64,000 bases of DNA, taken from assembly GCF_028294535.1 (NCBI RefSeq), contig NZ_JAQBIE010000008.1, positions 62,001 to 126,000 on the forward strand, written 5' to 3'. Below the pieces are notes generated by a model. It was given only the letters and a program-made list of their open reading frames with translations. It did not search any database and was not told the origin of the DNA. Source of the DNA: Paracoccus onchidii (GTDB lineage: Bacteria > Pseudomonadota > Alphaproteobacteria > Rhodobacterales > Rhodobacteraceae). Numbering within the stretch: position 1 is the first letter of the stretch; each line of letters begins with the position of its first letter. The position numbers and the translations under genes are program-made. Below are positions 1-8,399 of the stretch, in pieces.

Positions 1-535
1 ACAGCGCCAGAAACACATCGGCCTGGTTCTGATACGGACGGAACTCACCTTCGCCCCATTCCTCGATCTTTTCCTGAAGCCAGATCGCCTCATAGGTGCC
101 GGCGGTGGCGCCGACGGTCTTGCCCTTCATGCCTTCCCAGTCGGAAATCTCGACGCCGTCATTCGCGACGACGGCGTTTTCGAACGCGTAGTAAGGGATG
201 GTGAACCCGACCGTCTTGGCGCGTTCGAGCGTGTCCGAGGTCGAGGCGACGGCAATATCGACCTGACCGGAAACAAGTGCGGGAATCCGTTCGGGAAAGG
301 TTGTTTCGACGATCTCTGCCTCGACGCCAAGGGCTTCGGCCAGATCGTTGCAGTAATCGACATCGAAACCTTGTGGGTTGTTGTCGGAATCGCGCGAACC
401 CATCGGCGGGAAATCCAGCACCACGGCGCAGCGCAGCGTGCCCGAACCGATAATGTCGTCCAACTTGTCGGCAAAGGCCGGGCCGGTCAGGGCGGTGGCC
501 GCACATGCGGCAAGCGTGAGAGCGGAGGTTTTCAT
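1..535 (-). CDS. amino-acid ABC transporter substrate-binding protein, family 3 (3' end outside window)
   Basis: Periplasmic solute-binding protein of the polar amino-acid type (SBP_bac_3), which delivers an amino acid or related zwitterion to an inner-membrane ABC permease. The gene reads leftwards from an ATG at 535, and about 178 residues are visible before the window edge. A signal peptide covers about residues 1-22 (charged MKTS start, then an alanine-rich core ending PAFA). The mature part shows family landmarks: GTLRCAVVLDFPP, GFDVDYCNDLAEALG and VSGQVDIAVASTSDTLERAK. It lies downstream of the alpha-ketoglutaric semialdehyde dehydrogenase gene on the same strand, with its own promoter region (536-707) containing the operator-like site at 625-637. 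Substrate is not provable; the context favours proline or hydroxyproline. Confidence 0.85.
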   Translation of the reverse strand, partial: MKTSALTLAACAATALTGPAFADKLDDIIGSGTLRCAVVLDFPPMGSRDSDNNPQGFDVDYCNDLAEALGVEAEIVETTFPERIPALVSGQVDIAVASTSDTLERAKTVGFTIPYYAFENAVVANDGVEISDWEGMKGKTVGATAGTYEAIWLQEKIEEWGEGEFRPYQNQADVFLAL

Positions 536-624
536 TTTTAAGTCTCCCTGTTGTGGATCGGCTTGGTGACAAGACCGATTCTGCGTTTTTTATCTGCCCT
601 GCGAGATCGAAAAGCAAACATTAA

Positions 625-637
625 ATACTTGTTGTAT
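625..637. promoter_or_regulatory. candidate GntR-type operator (ATAC-N5-GTAT) before the binding-protein gene
   Basis: The sequence ATACTTGTTGTAT is an interrupted palindrome ATAC-N5-GTAT, 88 bases upstream of the binding-protein start. Read on the minus strand with its flanks (TGCATACA...AGTAT), it matches the site at 2271-2283 at about 15 of 20 positions. ATAC/GTAT half-sites are typical of FCD-class GntR regulators. The regulator itself is not in the window. Confidence 0.5.
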
Positions 638-707
638 GCAAAAATCTCGTCTGCATTGCCCCAATCACAAGCTTCGGGCATCGCAGGTCGCGATGCCCGC
701 AATTCGG

Positions 708-2222
708 TCAGGCGCAGTCTTGTGGCAGGATATTCCGGGGAATATTCTGATAGCAGACCGGGCGCAGGAATCGCCGGATCGACAATGTTCCCACCGATGT
801 CGCGCCGAAATTCGTGCTGGCGGGATAGGGGCCGCCATGCACCATGGCATCGGCGACCTCGACCCCGGTGGGAAAGCCGTTGGCCAAGACCCGTCCGGCC
901 CGGCGTTCCAGAACCGGCAGAAGGCGGCGGGCATCGGCGGCATCGCCATCATCCATGTGGAGTGTCGCGGTCAGCTGACCGTCCAGCCCCCTGGCCAGAG
1001 CTTCCATCTGGTCGATGCCATCGACTCGAACAATCAGGCCAAGCGGGCCGAATACCTCTTCGCCAAGGCTGCGGTCGCGCAGGAAGCTGTTTGCATCGGT
1101 CTCATACAGGTTCGGGCTGGCCCTGCGATCCGAACCATCAGTCGTCAGCACGGCACGAACAGAATCGCGTGTCTTCAAGGCGGCGTTGCCAGAATGATAG
1201 GCATTGGCGATCGCGTCGGTCAGCATCAGCTGGGGTGCGACCTTGCTCAGGGCTTCGGTAGTGGCCGCGACAAAGGCATCGCCAGCCGCGCCTTTTTCCA
1301 CGATGGCGATGCCCGGATTCGTGCAGAATTGCCCTGCGCTCATCGTCAGGCTGGCGGCCCAGCCGGTGCCGATCTGGGTGCCGCGTGCGCTGGCTGCATC
1401 GGGCAGGATGAACATCGGATTGACGCTGCCCAGTTCACCGAAAAACGGTATCGGTTCGGGGCGGGCGGCGCACAGGTTGAACAAGGCGCGGCCACCTGCA
1501 AGGCTGCCTGTAAAGCCGACGGCCTTGATCAACGGATGCTGCACCAATGCCTGGCCCACTTTTCGATTTCCGCCCTGAACAAACGAAAACACCCCGGCGG
1601 GCATGTCACATTTGGCGATTGCGGCGTGAATGGCCTCGGCCACGATTTCACCAGTGCCGGGGTGGGCGTCATGCCCCTTGACGACGACGGGGCATCCGGC
1701 AGCCAGCGCCGCAGCCGTATCGCCCCCGGCCGTCGAAAAGGCCAGCGGGAAATTCGACGCGCCAAAGACCGCAACCGGCCCGATCGGGCGCTGGATCATA
1801 TGCAGGTCGGGGCGCGGCATCGGTTGGCGATCTGGCAATGCAGGATCATGACGGTGGTCAAGATAGTCGCCCTTGCGGATATGTTCGGCGAACATGCGCA
1901 ACTGCGCGGTGGTCCGCCCGCGCTCGCCCTCTAGCCGGGCTTCTGGCAGGCCGCTTTCCTGACTGCCGATCTGGGTAATGGCCTCGGCGCGGGCGTCGAT
2001 TTCATCAGCGATGCAGTCAAGGAACGTCGCGCGATCCTGACGACTGCGATAACCGTAATCCCAAAAGGCGTCCTCGGCGGCGCTGCAGGCGCGGTCGATC
2101 AGATCGATCGAACCGGCACAGAAACGATATGCGGCACCGTTGGCGGGGGCGGATGCGAATTTTTCGGTGGTTTCAACCCATTCGCCTGCGATCAGGTGCT
2201 TGCCATGAGGGGTGAATGTCAT
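708..2222 (-). CDS. alpha-ketoglutaric semialdehyde (2,5-dioxopentanoate) dehydrogenase
   Basis: NAD(P)+-dependent aldehyde dehydrogenase, 504 residues from the ATG at 2222, the usual length for the family that oxidises 2,5-dioxopentanoate to 2-oxoglutarate at the end of hydroxyproline, pentose and hexarate pathways. Visible landmarks: the cofactor-fold motif FGASNFPLAFS (about 153-163), a cofactor-binding Lys near 182, FTGS (237-240), the catalytic base in GELGS (Glu near 263) and the nucleophile in GQFCTNPG (Cys near 300). The frame stays open upstream of 2222, but that part is low-complexity and overlaps the divergent promoter; the ATG at 2222 has a purine-rich leader and starts the recognisable family N-terminus. 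The Ldh_2 gene is divergent and the binding-protein gene lies downstream, so hydroxyproline or a related imino acid is the likely source of substrate. Confidence 0.85.
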   Translation of the reverse strand: MTFTPHGKHLIAGEWVETTEKFASAPANGAAYRFCAGSIDLIDRACSAAEDAFWDYGYRSRQDRATFLDCIADEIDARAEAITQIGSQESGLPEARLEGERGRTTAQLRMFAEHIRKGDYLDHRHDPALPDRQPMPRPDLHMIQRPIGPVAVFGASNFPLAFSTAGGDTAAALAAGCPVVVKGHDAHPGTGEIVAEAIHAAIAKCDMPAGVFSFVQGGNRKVGQALVQHPLIKAVGFTGSLAGGRALFNLCAARPEPIPFFGELGSVNPMFILPDAASARGTQIGTGWAASLTMSAGQFCTNPGIAIVEKGAAGDAFVAATTEALSKVAPQLMLTDAIANAYHSGNAALKTRDSVRAVLTTDGSDRRASPNLYETDANSFLRDRSLGEEVFGPLGLIVRVDGIDQMEALARGLDGQLTATLHMDDGDAADARRLLPVLERRAGRVLANGFPTGVEVADAMVHGGPYPASTNFGATSVGTLSIRRFLRPVCYQNIPRNILPQDCA

Positions 2223-2270
2223 CGATGGTCTCCGTTTGAAAGAGGAGTGTAGTGGATGTCTTGATCGTGC

Positions 2271-2283
2271 ATACATGTAGTAT
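2271..2283. promoter_or_regulatory. candidate GntR-type operator (ATAC-N5-GTAT) in divergent promoter
   Basis: ATACATGTAGTAT is an ATAC-N5-GTAT palindrome in the 100-base gap between the dehydrogenase gene (minus) and the Ldh_2 gene (plus). Its left flank gives TGCATACA, which also occurs on the minus strand of the 625-637 site, so one regulator probably controls both units. Confidence 0.55.
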
Positions 2284-2322
2284 ATTATTCTCGCAACCAA
2301 AGCTTTGTGATCGGAGCAACCC

Positions 2323-3351
2323 ATGCCCCAAACGTCGTTCTCTATCGATACGCTGCACCAGAAAGTGGCCCGGATTTTCCTGAATGCCGGCCTGTCGCCA
2401 CAACAGGCCCAACCTGTCGCCAGGGTCATTACCGCCGGTGAACGGGATGGCTGCAAATCCCACGGGGTCTATCGCGTGGATGGGTGCCTGCGCACGCTGC
2501 GGGCCGGCAAGGTCCAGCCATTGGCGCAGCCTGCCTTGGCGGATGATGGCGGCGGGGTGATCCGGGTTGATGCCGATGGCGGATTTTCACCGGCGGCATT
2601 CGAATTGGGCGCGCCGGTTCTGGTCGAACGCGCGAAAACACTGGGCGTTGCCGCGCTGGTGATCAATAATTGCACGCATTTTTCGGCCCTTTGGCCGGAA
2701 ATAGAGGTGCTGACCGATGCCGGACTGGCCGCGATGGCCATGTGCCCCAGCTATTCTTCGGTGGCACCGTCGGGTGGGAATGCGGCATTGCTGGGCACCA
2801 ATCCCTTTGCCTTCGGCTGGCCAAGGCCCGACAATCCGCCCTATGTGTTCGACTTTGCGACCTCGGTTGTCGCGCGCGGCGAAATCGAGCTGCATCGCCA
2901 GGCCGGCAAGCCATTGCCGGAAGGCTGGGCGGTGGATGTCGAAGGAAACCCGACCACCGATCCGGAAGCGGCGCTGGCCGGGGCAATGCTGCCCTTTGGT
3001 GCGCATAAGGGCTCGGCGATTTCCACGATGATCGAATTGCTGGCGGGGGCAATGATTGGCGACCTGACCAGTGACGAGGCGCTTGCCTATCTGGGCACGA
3101 CTTCGATCTTGCCCCATCACGGCGAGCTTATTCTGGCGTTCTCGCCCGAAAGGTTCTCGGCAGGACGGCCCGGCGATCCGTTTGCCCGCGCGGATGCATT
3201 GATTGATGCGATCGTCGGTCAGGGTGCGCGCCTGCCGTCACAGCGCCGGTTTGCGGCACGCAAGGCATCGGTCCGTGACGGTATCGTCCTGAGCGAAGCC
3301 GAGGTCGCGTTGCTGGACCGCCTGGAAACTGCCGGGGCGCAGGACGGCTGA
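2323..3351 (+). CDS. Ldh_2-family dehydrogenase, probable delta1-pyrroline/piperideine-2-carboxylate reductase
   Basis: Cytoplasmic NAD(P)H-dependent oxidoreductase of the malate/L-lactate dehydrogenase-2 fold, 342 residues. The family includes ureidoglycolate and malate dehydrogenases and the DpkA/LhpI cyclic-imine reductases. The signature SHG (about 46-48) and the segment THFSALWPEIE (around 129-139) resemble the HHFAALW-type motif I associate with delta1-piperideine/pyrroline-2-carboxylate reductases, which make proline or pipecolate from cyclic imines. GAHKGSAI near residue 226 is the family's C-terminal cofactor region. The ATG at 2323 follows a GGAG box 8-9 bases upstream. Divergence from a ketoglutaric semialdehyde dehydrogenase supports (hydroxy)proline or D-amino-acid catabolism. 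The exact substrate is inference. Confidence 0.75.
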   Translation: MPQTSFSIDTLHQKVARIFLNAGLSPQQAQPVARVITAGERDGCKSHGVYRVDGCLRTLRAGKVQPLAQPALADDGGGVIRVDADGGFSPAAFELGAPVLVERAKTLGVAALVINNCTHFSALWPEIEVLTDAGLAAMAMCPSYSSVAPSGGNAALLGTNPFAFGWPRPDNPPYVFDFATSVVARGEIELHRQAGKPLPEGWAVDVEGNPTTDPEAALAGAMLPFGAHKGSAISTMIELLAGAMIGDLTSDEALAYLGTTSILPHHGELILAFSPERFSAGRPGDPFARADALIDAIVGQGARLPSQRRFAARKASVRDGIVLSEAEVALLDRLETAGAQDG

Positions 3352-3358
3352 CGCCGGG

Positions 3359-4831
3359 TCAGCCGCGCGGCGCAGTGCGGATCGCGTCGGCAAGCAACGC
3401 CATGCCGTCGCGGATCGCGCCGGCATTGATCGATGAATAAGCGATCCGGTAATGCGACCTGTCCGGCGCACGGCGGGCAAAAAACGCGTTTCCCGGCTCG
3501 ATCAGAACGCTTTCGCGTCGCAGGTCCAATGCCAGGCGTGTGGTGTCGATTCCCTCGGGGGCCTTCATCCAGAATGATGATCCGCCATGCATCTCGCGCC
3601 CGGCGGGTTCCAGCCCGAATTCGCGAATGCATCCCTCCATGATGGCGCGGCGCTTGCCATAGATCCGCGCCATGCGGGCCAGTTGGCTGTCATAGTGGCC
3701 AAGCGACAGGAAATAGGCCGTGGTCCGCTGGATGTGGCTGGGCGGGTGGCGCAGCACGACGCTGCGCAGCTGGCGCATCTCGCGGATCAGCGCAGGTGCA
3801 CCAACGACGTATCCAAGGCGCAGCCCCGGAAAGATGGATTTGGAAAACGATCCCAGGTAGATCACCGATCCCGCCTGATCCATCGATTTCAGGGCCGGCG
3901 CCGGGGAATGCAGGAAAGACATTTCGAATTCGTAGTCATCCTCGACGATCAGGAAATCGTCCTGCAGCGCCCGTTCCAGCATTTGCAGGCGTCTGGTCAG
4001 GGGCATGGTCACATTGGTCGGGGCGTGGTGGCTGGGCGTTGTGAAAACCACATCCGCATCGGGCGGGATCGAATCTGGCGCAAGGCCGTCGCTGTCCACA
4101 TCCACTGATGCCGCGACATAGCGCATCTGGTCGAATATCTTGCGCAGGCCCGGAAAACAGGGGTTCTCGACGATCGCCTTCTGTCCTTCGGACAGCAAGA
4201 GCTGGGCAATCATCCAGAGCGCGTTCTGCGCCCCCAGCGTTATCAGGATTTCATCGGGATTGGCCCGGATCCCGCGCCGGGGCAGGATATGGCGCAGGAT
4301 GAATTCGACCAGCATGGGATCGTCATTCTGATAGTGGTCTTGCGCCAGGCTGTCAAAGTCGCGCCGACCGACGGCGCGAAGGGCGCAGTTGCGCCAGTTG
4401 CCGTGATCGAAGAGATCGGGGTCGGATTGGCCGTAGATGAACGGATATTTGTAATCCTGCCAGTTGGGCGGGCGCAGGATGTCTTCGCGCAGGCGTGACG
4501 GGCGTGCCAGTTTGCTGTTCCAATCGACACCGCCGCTGTCGATGACGGTCTGATCGGCGAAGACGGGGCGGGTCGGTGCGGTGTCGGCCACGAAATATCC
4601 TGACCTGTCGCGCGACACCAGGTATTCATTGGCGACCAGTTCGGTATAGCCCAACGTGACGGTAATGCGCGAAACACCCAAATGCTGCGCCAGCCGTCTG
4701 GACGAGGGCATCTTCTCGCCCGGCGCGCAGCGCCCCGAGACAATTGCCTCGGCGACGATCTGCTGGATCTGCTGCTGCAATGTTGCATCGCTTTTTGCGG
4801 GCAACAGAAAGATTTCCGGAGGTATCGCCAA
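3359..4831 (-). CDS. tauR: MocR/GntR-family transcriptional regulator TauR
   Basis: Fusion regulator with an N-terminal winged-helix GntR domain (about residues 15-80, including SSRRLAQHLGVSR) and a C-terminal fold-type-I aminotransferase-like domain that binds PLP. The PLP Schiff-base lysine is Lys331 in SFSKS; the DDYEFE segment (298-303) and the N-terminal part of the big domain are intact. It is 490 residues, normal for the family. The only usable start in frame is TTG at 4831, seven codons after an in-frame TGA and preceded by an AGGT box, so initiation may be weak. It sits 72 bases downstream of tpa on the same strand, and TauR-like direct repeats lie before tpa and before the aldehyde dehydrogenase operon. 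Known TauR proteins activate taurine genes. Confidence 0.85.
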   Translation of the reverse strand: MAIPPEIFLLPAKSDATLQQQIQQIVAEAIVSGRCAPGEKMPSSRRLAQHLGVSRITVTLGYTELVANEYLVSRDRSGYFVADTAPTRPVFADQTVIDSGGVDWNSKLARPSRLREDILRPPNWQDYKYPFIYGQSDPDLFDHGNWRNCALRAVGRRDFDSLAQDHYQNDDPMLVEFILRHILPRRGIRANPDEILITLGAQNALWMIAQLLLSEGQKAIVENPCFPGLRKIFDQMRYVAASVDVDSDGLAPDSIPPDADVVFTTPSHHAPTNVTMPLTRRLQMLERALQDDFLIVEDDYEFEMSFLHSPAPALKSMDQAGSVIYLGSFSKSIFPGLRLGYVVGAPALIREMRQLRSVVLRHPPSHIQRTTAYFLSLGHYDSQLARMARIYGKRRAIMEGCIREFGLEPAGREMHGGSSFWMKAPEGIDTTRLALDLRRESVLIEPGNAFFARRAPDRSHYRIAYSSINAGAIRDGMALLADAIRTAPRG

Positions 4832-4903
4832 TTGCCGACCTGTTGCGCCGAAGGTTCAGCCACCAGATTAGGCGGTCTGAACCCCCGGCGCAATCTGCAC
4901 GGA

Positions 4904-6283
4904 TCAGCCGAATACCCGCGTCAGGGCGATGTCGATCGCATCGGTGATGGCATCAATGTCCTGGGCCGTTGCAATCAGCGCGGGCGCAAGGCACAGCGTG
5001 TTGTTGTAACCGGTGATTGCCCTGGCTGTTGCGCCGATGATCACGCCTTGTGCCATGCATTCGGCAATGACCGCCTGCACCTTGGCCTCGGGGGCGGGTT
5101 CCTTGCTGTCGCGGTCGCTGACCAGCTCGGCGCCGCAGAACAGGCCCAGCCCCCGGACATCGCCCACGGCGTCGTGACGATCCTTCAGGGTGTGAAGGTT
5201 TTCCATCAGGCGCGCACCCATGGCCTGCGTGTTTTCAAGAAGCCCTTCTTCTTCGATGATGCGCATGTTTTCCAATGCGGCGGCCGGGCCGGCGGTGCAA
5301 CCGCCATAGGTCGAGATATCGCGAAAGAAACCAAGCGGATCGGATGCGTCATCCTTGAACATCTCGAACACGGCTTCGGTCGTGACCAGGCAGGCAATGG
5401 CCGCATAGCCCGACGCGACCCCCTTGGCCATCGTGACCAGATCGGGCTGGATGCCATAGTGCTGATAGCCGAACCATTTCCCCGTCCGGCCAATGCCGCA
5501 AACGACTTCATCCAGATGCAGCAGGATGTCGTGTTTCCGGCAGATTTCCTGCACCCGTTGCCAATAGCCTTTGGGCGGCGTGATGACGCCGCCACCCGCG
5601 GTGACGGTTTCAAGGCACAGGGCGCCGACGGTTTCGGGACCTTCGCGCAGGATCACCTCTTCGATGGCATCGGCTGCCGCGCGGCCATAGTCCTCGACAT
5701 CCCACTGGGCGCGATATTCAAGGCAATGGGGCACCTGCACGAAGCCTGGAGTATAGGGGCCGTAATGCGCGTTGCGTTCATATTGCCCGCCCGCCGAGAT
5801 CGTCGAAATGGTCGAGCCGTGATAGTCGCGTTCGCGATACAGGATCTTGTGCTTCTTTCCGCCATAGCGCTTCTGCGCGATCTGACGCACCATCTTGAAG
5901 GCTTTTTCGTTCGCTTCGGAGCCGGAATTGACATAATAGACGCGGCTCATGCCGGGCATGCGCTCGATAAGCTTCTGTGCAAAGACCGCCCCGGGAACCG
6001 ATCCGGCATTCTGCGCAAAGAAGTTCAGCTTGGTGACCTGATCGTTGATCGCCTGCCCGATACTGGCGCGGCCATATCCGACATTGACGGTCCAGACGCC
6101 TCCGGACACCGCGTCAAGATATTCGCGCCCGGTCGCGTCCCACACCCGCATTCCCTTGCCTTCGACCATGATGCGCGGATCGGCTGTTTCATGAGCTTTG
6201 TGCTGGGTCAGGTGATGCCAGACATGGCTGCGATCTGCGCTGATGATGTCATCGAAATCATTGACGGGGGTGAGGTGATTCAC
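4904..6283 (-). CDS. tpa: taurine--pyruvate aminotransferase
   Basis: PLP-dependent class III aminotransferase that moves the amino group of taurine to pyruvate, giving sulfoacetaldehyde and alanine; this is the first cytoplasmic step of taurine use. It has 459 residues from a GTG start at 6283, which is preceded by GGAGAA five to six bases upstream; the frame extends to 6316 but without a better ribosome site. Landmarks: NSGSEANEKAFKM (119-131), the LDEVVCGIGRTG cofactor strand (Asp258) and the Schiff-base Lys287 in MAKGVASGY. The sequence resembles the Rhodobacter/Bilophila Tpa type in overall pattern. It is divergent from tauABC, and the gap holds TauR-like repeats at 6379-6411. Confidence 0.92.
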   Translation of the reverse strand: MNHLTPVNDFDDIISADRSHVWHHLTQHKAHETADPRIMVEGKGMRVWDATGREYLDAVSGGVWTVNVGYGRASIGQAINDQVTKLNFFAQNAGSVPGAVFAQKLIERMPGMSRVYYVNSGSEANEKAFKMVRQIAQKRYGGKKHKILYRERDYHGSTISTISAGGQYERNAHYGPYTPGFVQVPHCLEYRAQWDVEDYGRAAADAIEEVILREGPETVGALCLETVTAGGGVITPPKGYWQRVQEICRKHDILLHLDEVVCGIGRTGKWFGYQHYGIQPDLVTMAKGVASGYAAIACLVTTEAVFEMFKDDASDPLGFFRDISTYGGCTAGPAAALENMRIIEEEGLLENTQAMGARLMENLHTLKDRHDAVGDVRGLGLFCGAELVSDRDSKEPAPEAKVQAVIAECMAQGVIIGATARAITGYNNTLCLAPALIATAQDIDAITDAIDIALTRVFG

Positions 6284-6378
6284 GGTCGTTCTCCATCGGG
6301 GCAAAGGGAATCGCACGGCGGCAAAGGGTTTTGCGACTGCGCGTCTGGCCTGACATTGTGCCCAAACTTGCGGCAGGT

Positions 6379-6411
6379 GTAGGGCCAGAACATTCCAACA
6401 GATAGGTCCAG
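6379..6411 (-). promoter_or_regulatory. TauR-type tandem operator before tpa
   Basis: On the minus strand two direct repeats appear, CTGGACCTAT (6402-6411) and CTGGCCCTAC (6379-6388), spaced 23 bases start to start, that is about two helical turns. They agree with the CTGGACYTAA tandem that I recall for Rhodobacter capsulatus TauR. They lie about 95-130 bases upstream of the tpa start and in the divergent region shared with tauA, so they could serve both directions. Confidence 0.65.
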
Positions 6412-6547
6412 CTTCATCGCCGTATTGAGCCAGCTTTCGCGATCTTTCTTCATCTGTTCATGGGATGCCCGAAACCGGCATTCAGACTGACAACAGGGAA
6501 AAGCATCGCGGCCCCAGGCCGCCACAGATCCGTTCAGGAGACCGAAG

Positions 6548-7528
6548 ATGAGAAAATTCGCCACGATGATATCCGCAAGCGCCATGGCCCTGACCGCAGG
6601 TATGGCGGTCGCACAGGACCTTACGGTCGGGTATTTTCTTGAATGGCCGATGCCGTTTCTGGCGGCCAAGGCTGACGGGGCCTATGACGCGGCGCTTGGC
6701 ATGAAGGTCAACTGGGTCGCCTTTGAAACCGGCACGGCAATGTCGGCGGCGATGGCGTCCGGTGATGTGCAGATTTCGATCTCGCAAGGGGTGCCGCCCT
6801 TCGTGGTCGCGGCATCCGCAGGGCAGGCCTTGCAGGTGCTGGATGTCGCGGTCAGCTATTCCGAGAATGACAATTGTGTCGTCGCCACCGCGCTGGAAAT
6901 CGACAAGGACAGCGCCGGGGAGTTGGCCGGCAAGAAGGTCGCCGTGCCGATGGGAACCGCGGCGCATTACGGGTTCCTGCGCCAAATGGCGCATTTCAAG
7001 GTGGACCCCGCCTCGTTGACCATTGTCGACATGGCACCGACGGATGGCGCGGCTGCCCTGGCGCAGGGCGAGGTTGATTTCGCTTGCGGTTATGGCGGAG
7101 GTCTGGCGCGGATGAAGGAACATGGAAATGTTCTGCTGACCGGTGCGGAAAAGGAAGAACTGGGCATCCTGGTCTTCGATGTTACGTCCGCACCTGCCGA
7201 TTTCGTGGTCGAGAACGAAGAGCTTGTTTCCGATTTTCTTGCAGTGACCGCGGCGGTGAATGCCGAATGGAACGCCGAACATTCGCCCGAGATGCTGGCC
7301 AAGATCGCCGCTGAATCGGGAATGCCGGTTGATGCGGCAGAGGCATCGATCAGCACGTTCGCGTTCCTGCCCGTCGAAGAACAGCTGTCGCCCAAATGGC
7401 TTGGCGGCAACGCGCAAAGCTTCATGAAAGGGGTCGCCGATGTGTTCGTCGAGGCCGGCAGCATCGGCAAGGCGCTGGACAGCTATGAGGCGGCGGTGAA
7501 CACCGGCCCCCTGGCCGCGGCCCAGTGA
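6548..7528 (+). CDS. tauA: taurine ABC transporter substrate-binding protein
   Basis: Periplasmic binding protein of the NitT/TauT (SsuA/TauA) family, 326 residues with a signal peptide of about 22 residues ending AVAQ. The mature start DLTVGYFLEWPMPF and the motifs GTAMSAAMASGDVQIS and MGTAAHYGFLRQ are typical of alkane-sulfonate/taurine binders. The ATG at 6548 has CAGGAG seven bases upstream. It is the first gene of tauABC, divergent from tpa. A hairpin at 7539-7565 separates it from tauB, which would favour higher expression of the binding protein. Confidence 0.9.
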   Translation: MRKFATMISASAMALTAGMAVAQDLTVGYFLEWPMPFLAAKADGAYDAALGMKVNWVAFETGTAMSAAMASGDVQISISQGVPPFVVAASAGQALQVLDVAVSYSENDNCVVATALEIDKDSAGELAGKKVAVPMGTAAHYGFLRQMAHFKVDPASLTIVDMAPTDGAAALAQGEVDFACGYGGGLARMKEHGNVLLTGAEKEELGILVFDVTSAPADFVVENEELVSDFLAVTAAVNAEWNAEHSPEMLAKIAAESGMPVDAAEASISTFAFLPVEEQLSPKWLGGNAQSFMKGVADVFVEAGSIGKALDSYEAAVNTGPLAAAQ

Positions 7529-7538
7529 TCCCGAATCG

Positions 7539-7565
7539 ACAGGCCGTGCGCAGCGCCCGGCCTGT
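7539..7565 (+). terminator. hairpin after tauA (attenuator or 3'-end stabiliser)
   Basis: ACAGGCCG (7539-7546) pairs with CGGCCTGT (7558-7565) across an 11-base loop and is followed by TT. It starts 11 bases after the tauA stop and ends before tauB. The short T run suggests partial termination or mRNA protection, not a full stop. Confidence 0.5.
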
Positions 7566-7597
7566 TTCATGAAATCCAGCAATCAGGGAAACGGTTC

Positions 7598-8398
7598 ATG
7601 GCTTTTCTCAGCATCGACAACCTGTCCATGCGATTTGATCTGCCCAAGGGTGGGCATGTGCAGGCACTGGAGGATGTATCGCTTGATATCGGCAAGGGCG
7701 AATTGCTGTCCGTGCTGGGGCCTTCGGGCTGCGGCAAATCGACCTTGCTCAACATTCTGGCCGGTTTCCTGGCCCCCACTGCGGGGCAGGTCACGCTGGA
7801 CGGAACCCCGGTGTCAGGACCAGGCCCCGAACGCGGCATGGTGTTTCAGAAGGGGGCGTTGTTTGAATGGATGAATGTTCGCAAGAACGTCGAATTCGGT
7901 CCACGCATGAAGGGCATGAACGAAACCGATCGCAACACCATAGTTGAAAACCTGCTGGATACCGTGGGACTGGGGGCCTTCAAGTCAAAGGCAGTCTACG
8001 AACTGTCCGGCGGCATGCAGCAGCGCGTTGCGTTGGCCCGATGCCTAGCCAATGACCCGGATGTGATCTTGATGGACGAGCCGCTTGGCGCGCTTGACGC
8101 GCTGACGCGCGAAAAGATGCAGGGCCTTGTGCTGAAGCTGTGGAAAGAGACGGGCAAGACCATCATCCTGATCACCCACTCGGTCGACGAAGCCCTGTTG
8201 TTGGGTGAGCGCCTGCTGGTGATGGCCCCCCGTCCGGGCCGCATTCACAAGGAATACCGCCTGCCATTCGCCGATCACGCGGTTGGTGCGGATTTGCGAT
8301 CAATCAAGGAAGACCCTGCCTTTGGCGCGACCAAGAACGAGATTCTGGGAATGATCTGGGAGATGGAAGAAGAAATCATGAGCGGGGCAGAGAACTGA
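7598..8398 (+). CDS. tauB: taurine ABC transporter ATP-binding protein
   Basis: Cytoplasmic ATPase subunit of a NitT/TauT importer, 266 residues. Walker A is GPSGCGKST (41-49), the signature is LSGGMQQR (136-143), and Walker B with the catalytic Glu is VILMDEP (156-162). The switch His lies in LITHSVDEALLLG. AGGGAA stands eight bases upstream of the ATG at 7598. It ends one base before tauC (stop TGA, one spacer base, ATG), so translation is probably coupled. Confidence 0.92.
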   Translation: MAFLSIDNLSMRFDLPKGGHVQALEDVSLDIGKGELLSVLGPSGCGKSTLLNILAGFLAPTAGQVTLDGTPVSGPGPERGMVFQKGALFEWMNVRKNVEFGPRMKGMNETDRNTIVENLLDTVGLGAFKSKAVYELSGGMQQRVALARCLANDPDVILMDEPLGALDALTREKMQGLVLKLWKETGKTIILITHSVDEALLLGERLLVMAPRPGRIHKEYRLPFADHAVGADLRSIKEDPAFGATKNEILGMIWEMEEEIMSGAEN

Positions 8399-8399
8399 G

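Noticed and set aside
4682..6382. Open frame of 566 codons on the plus strand
   Set aside because: Antisense to tauR and tpa, both of which carry full family motifs.
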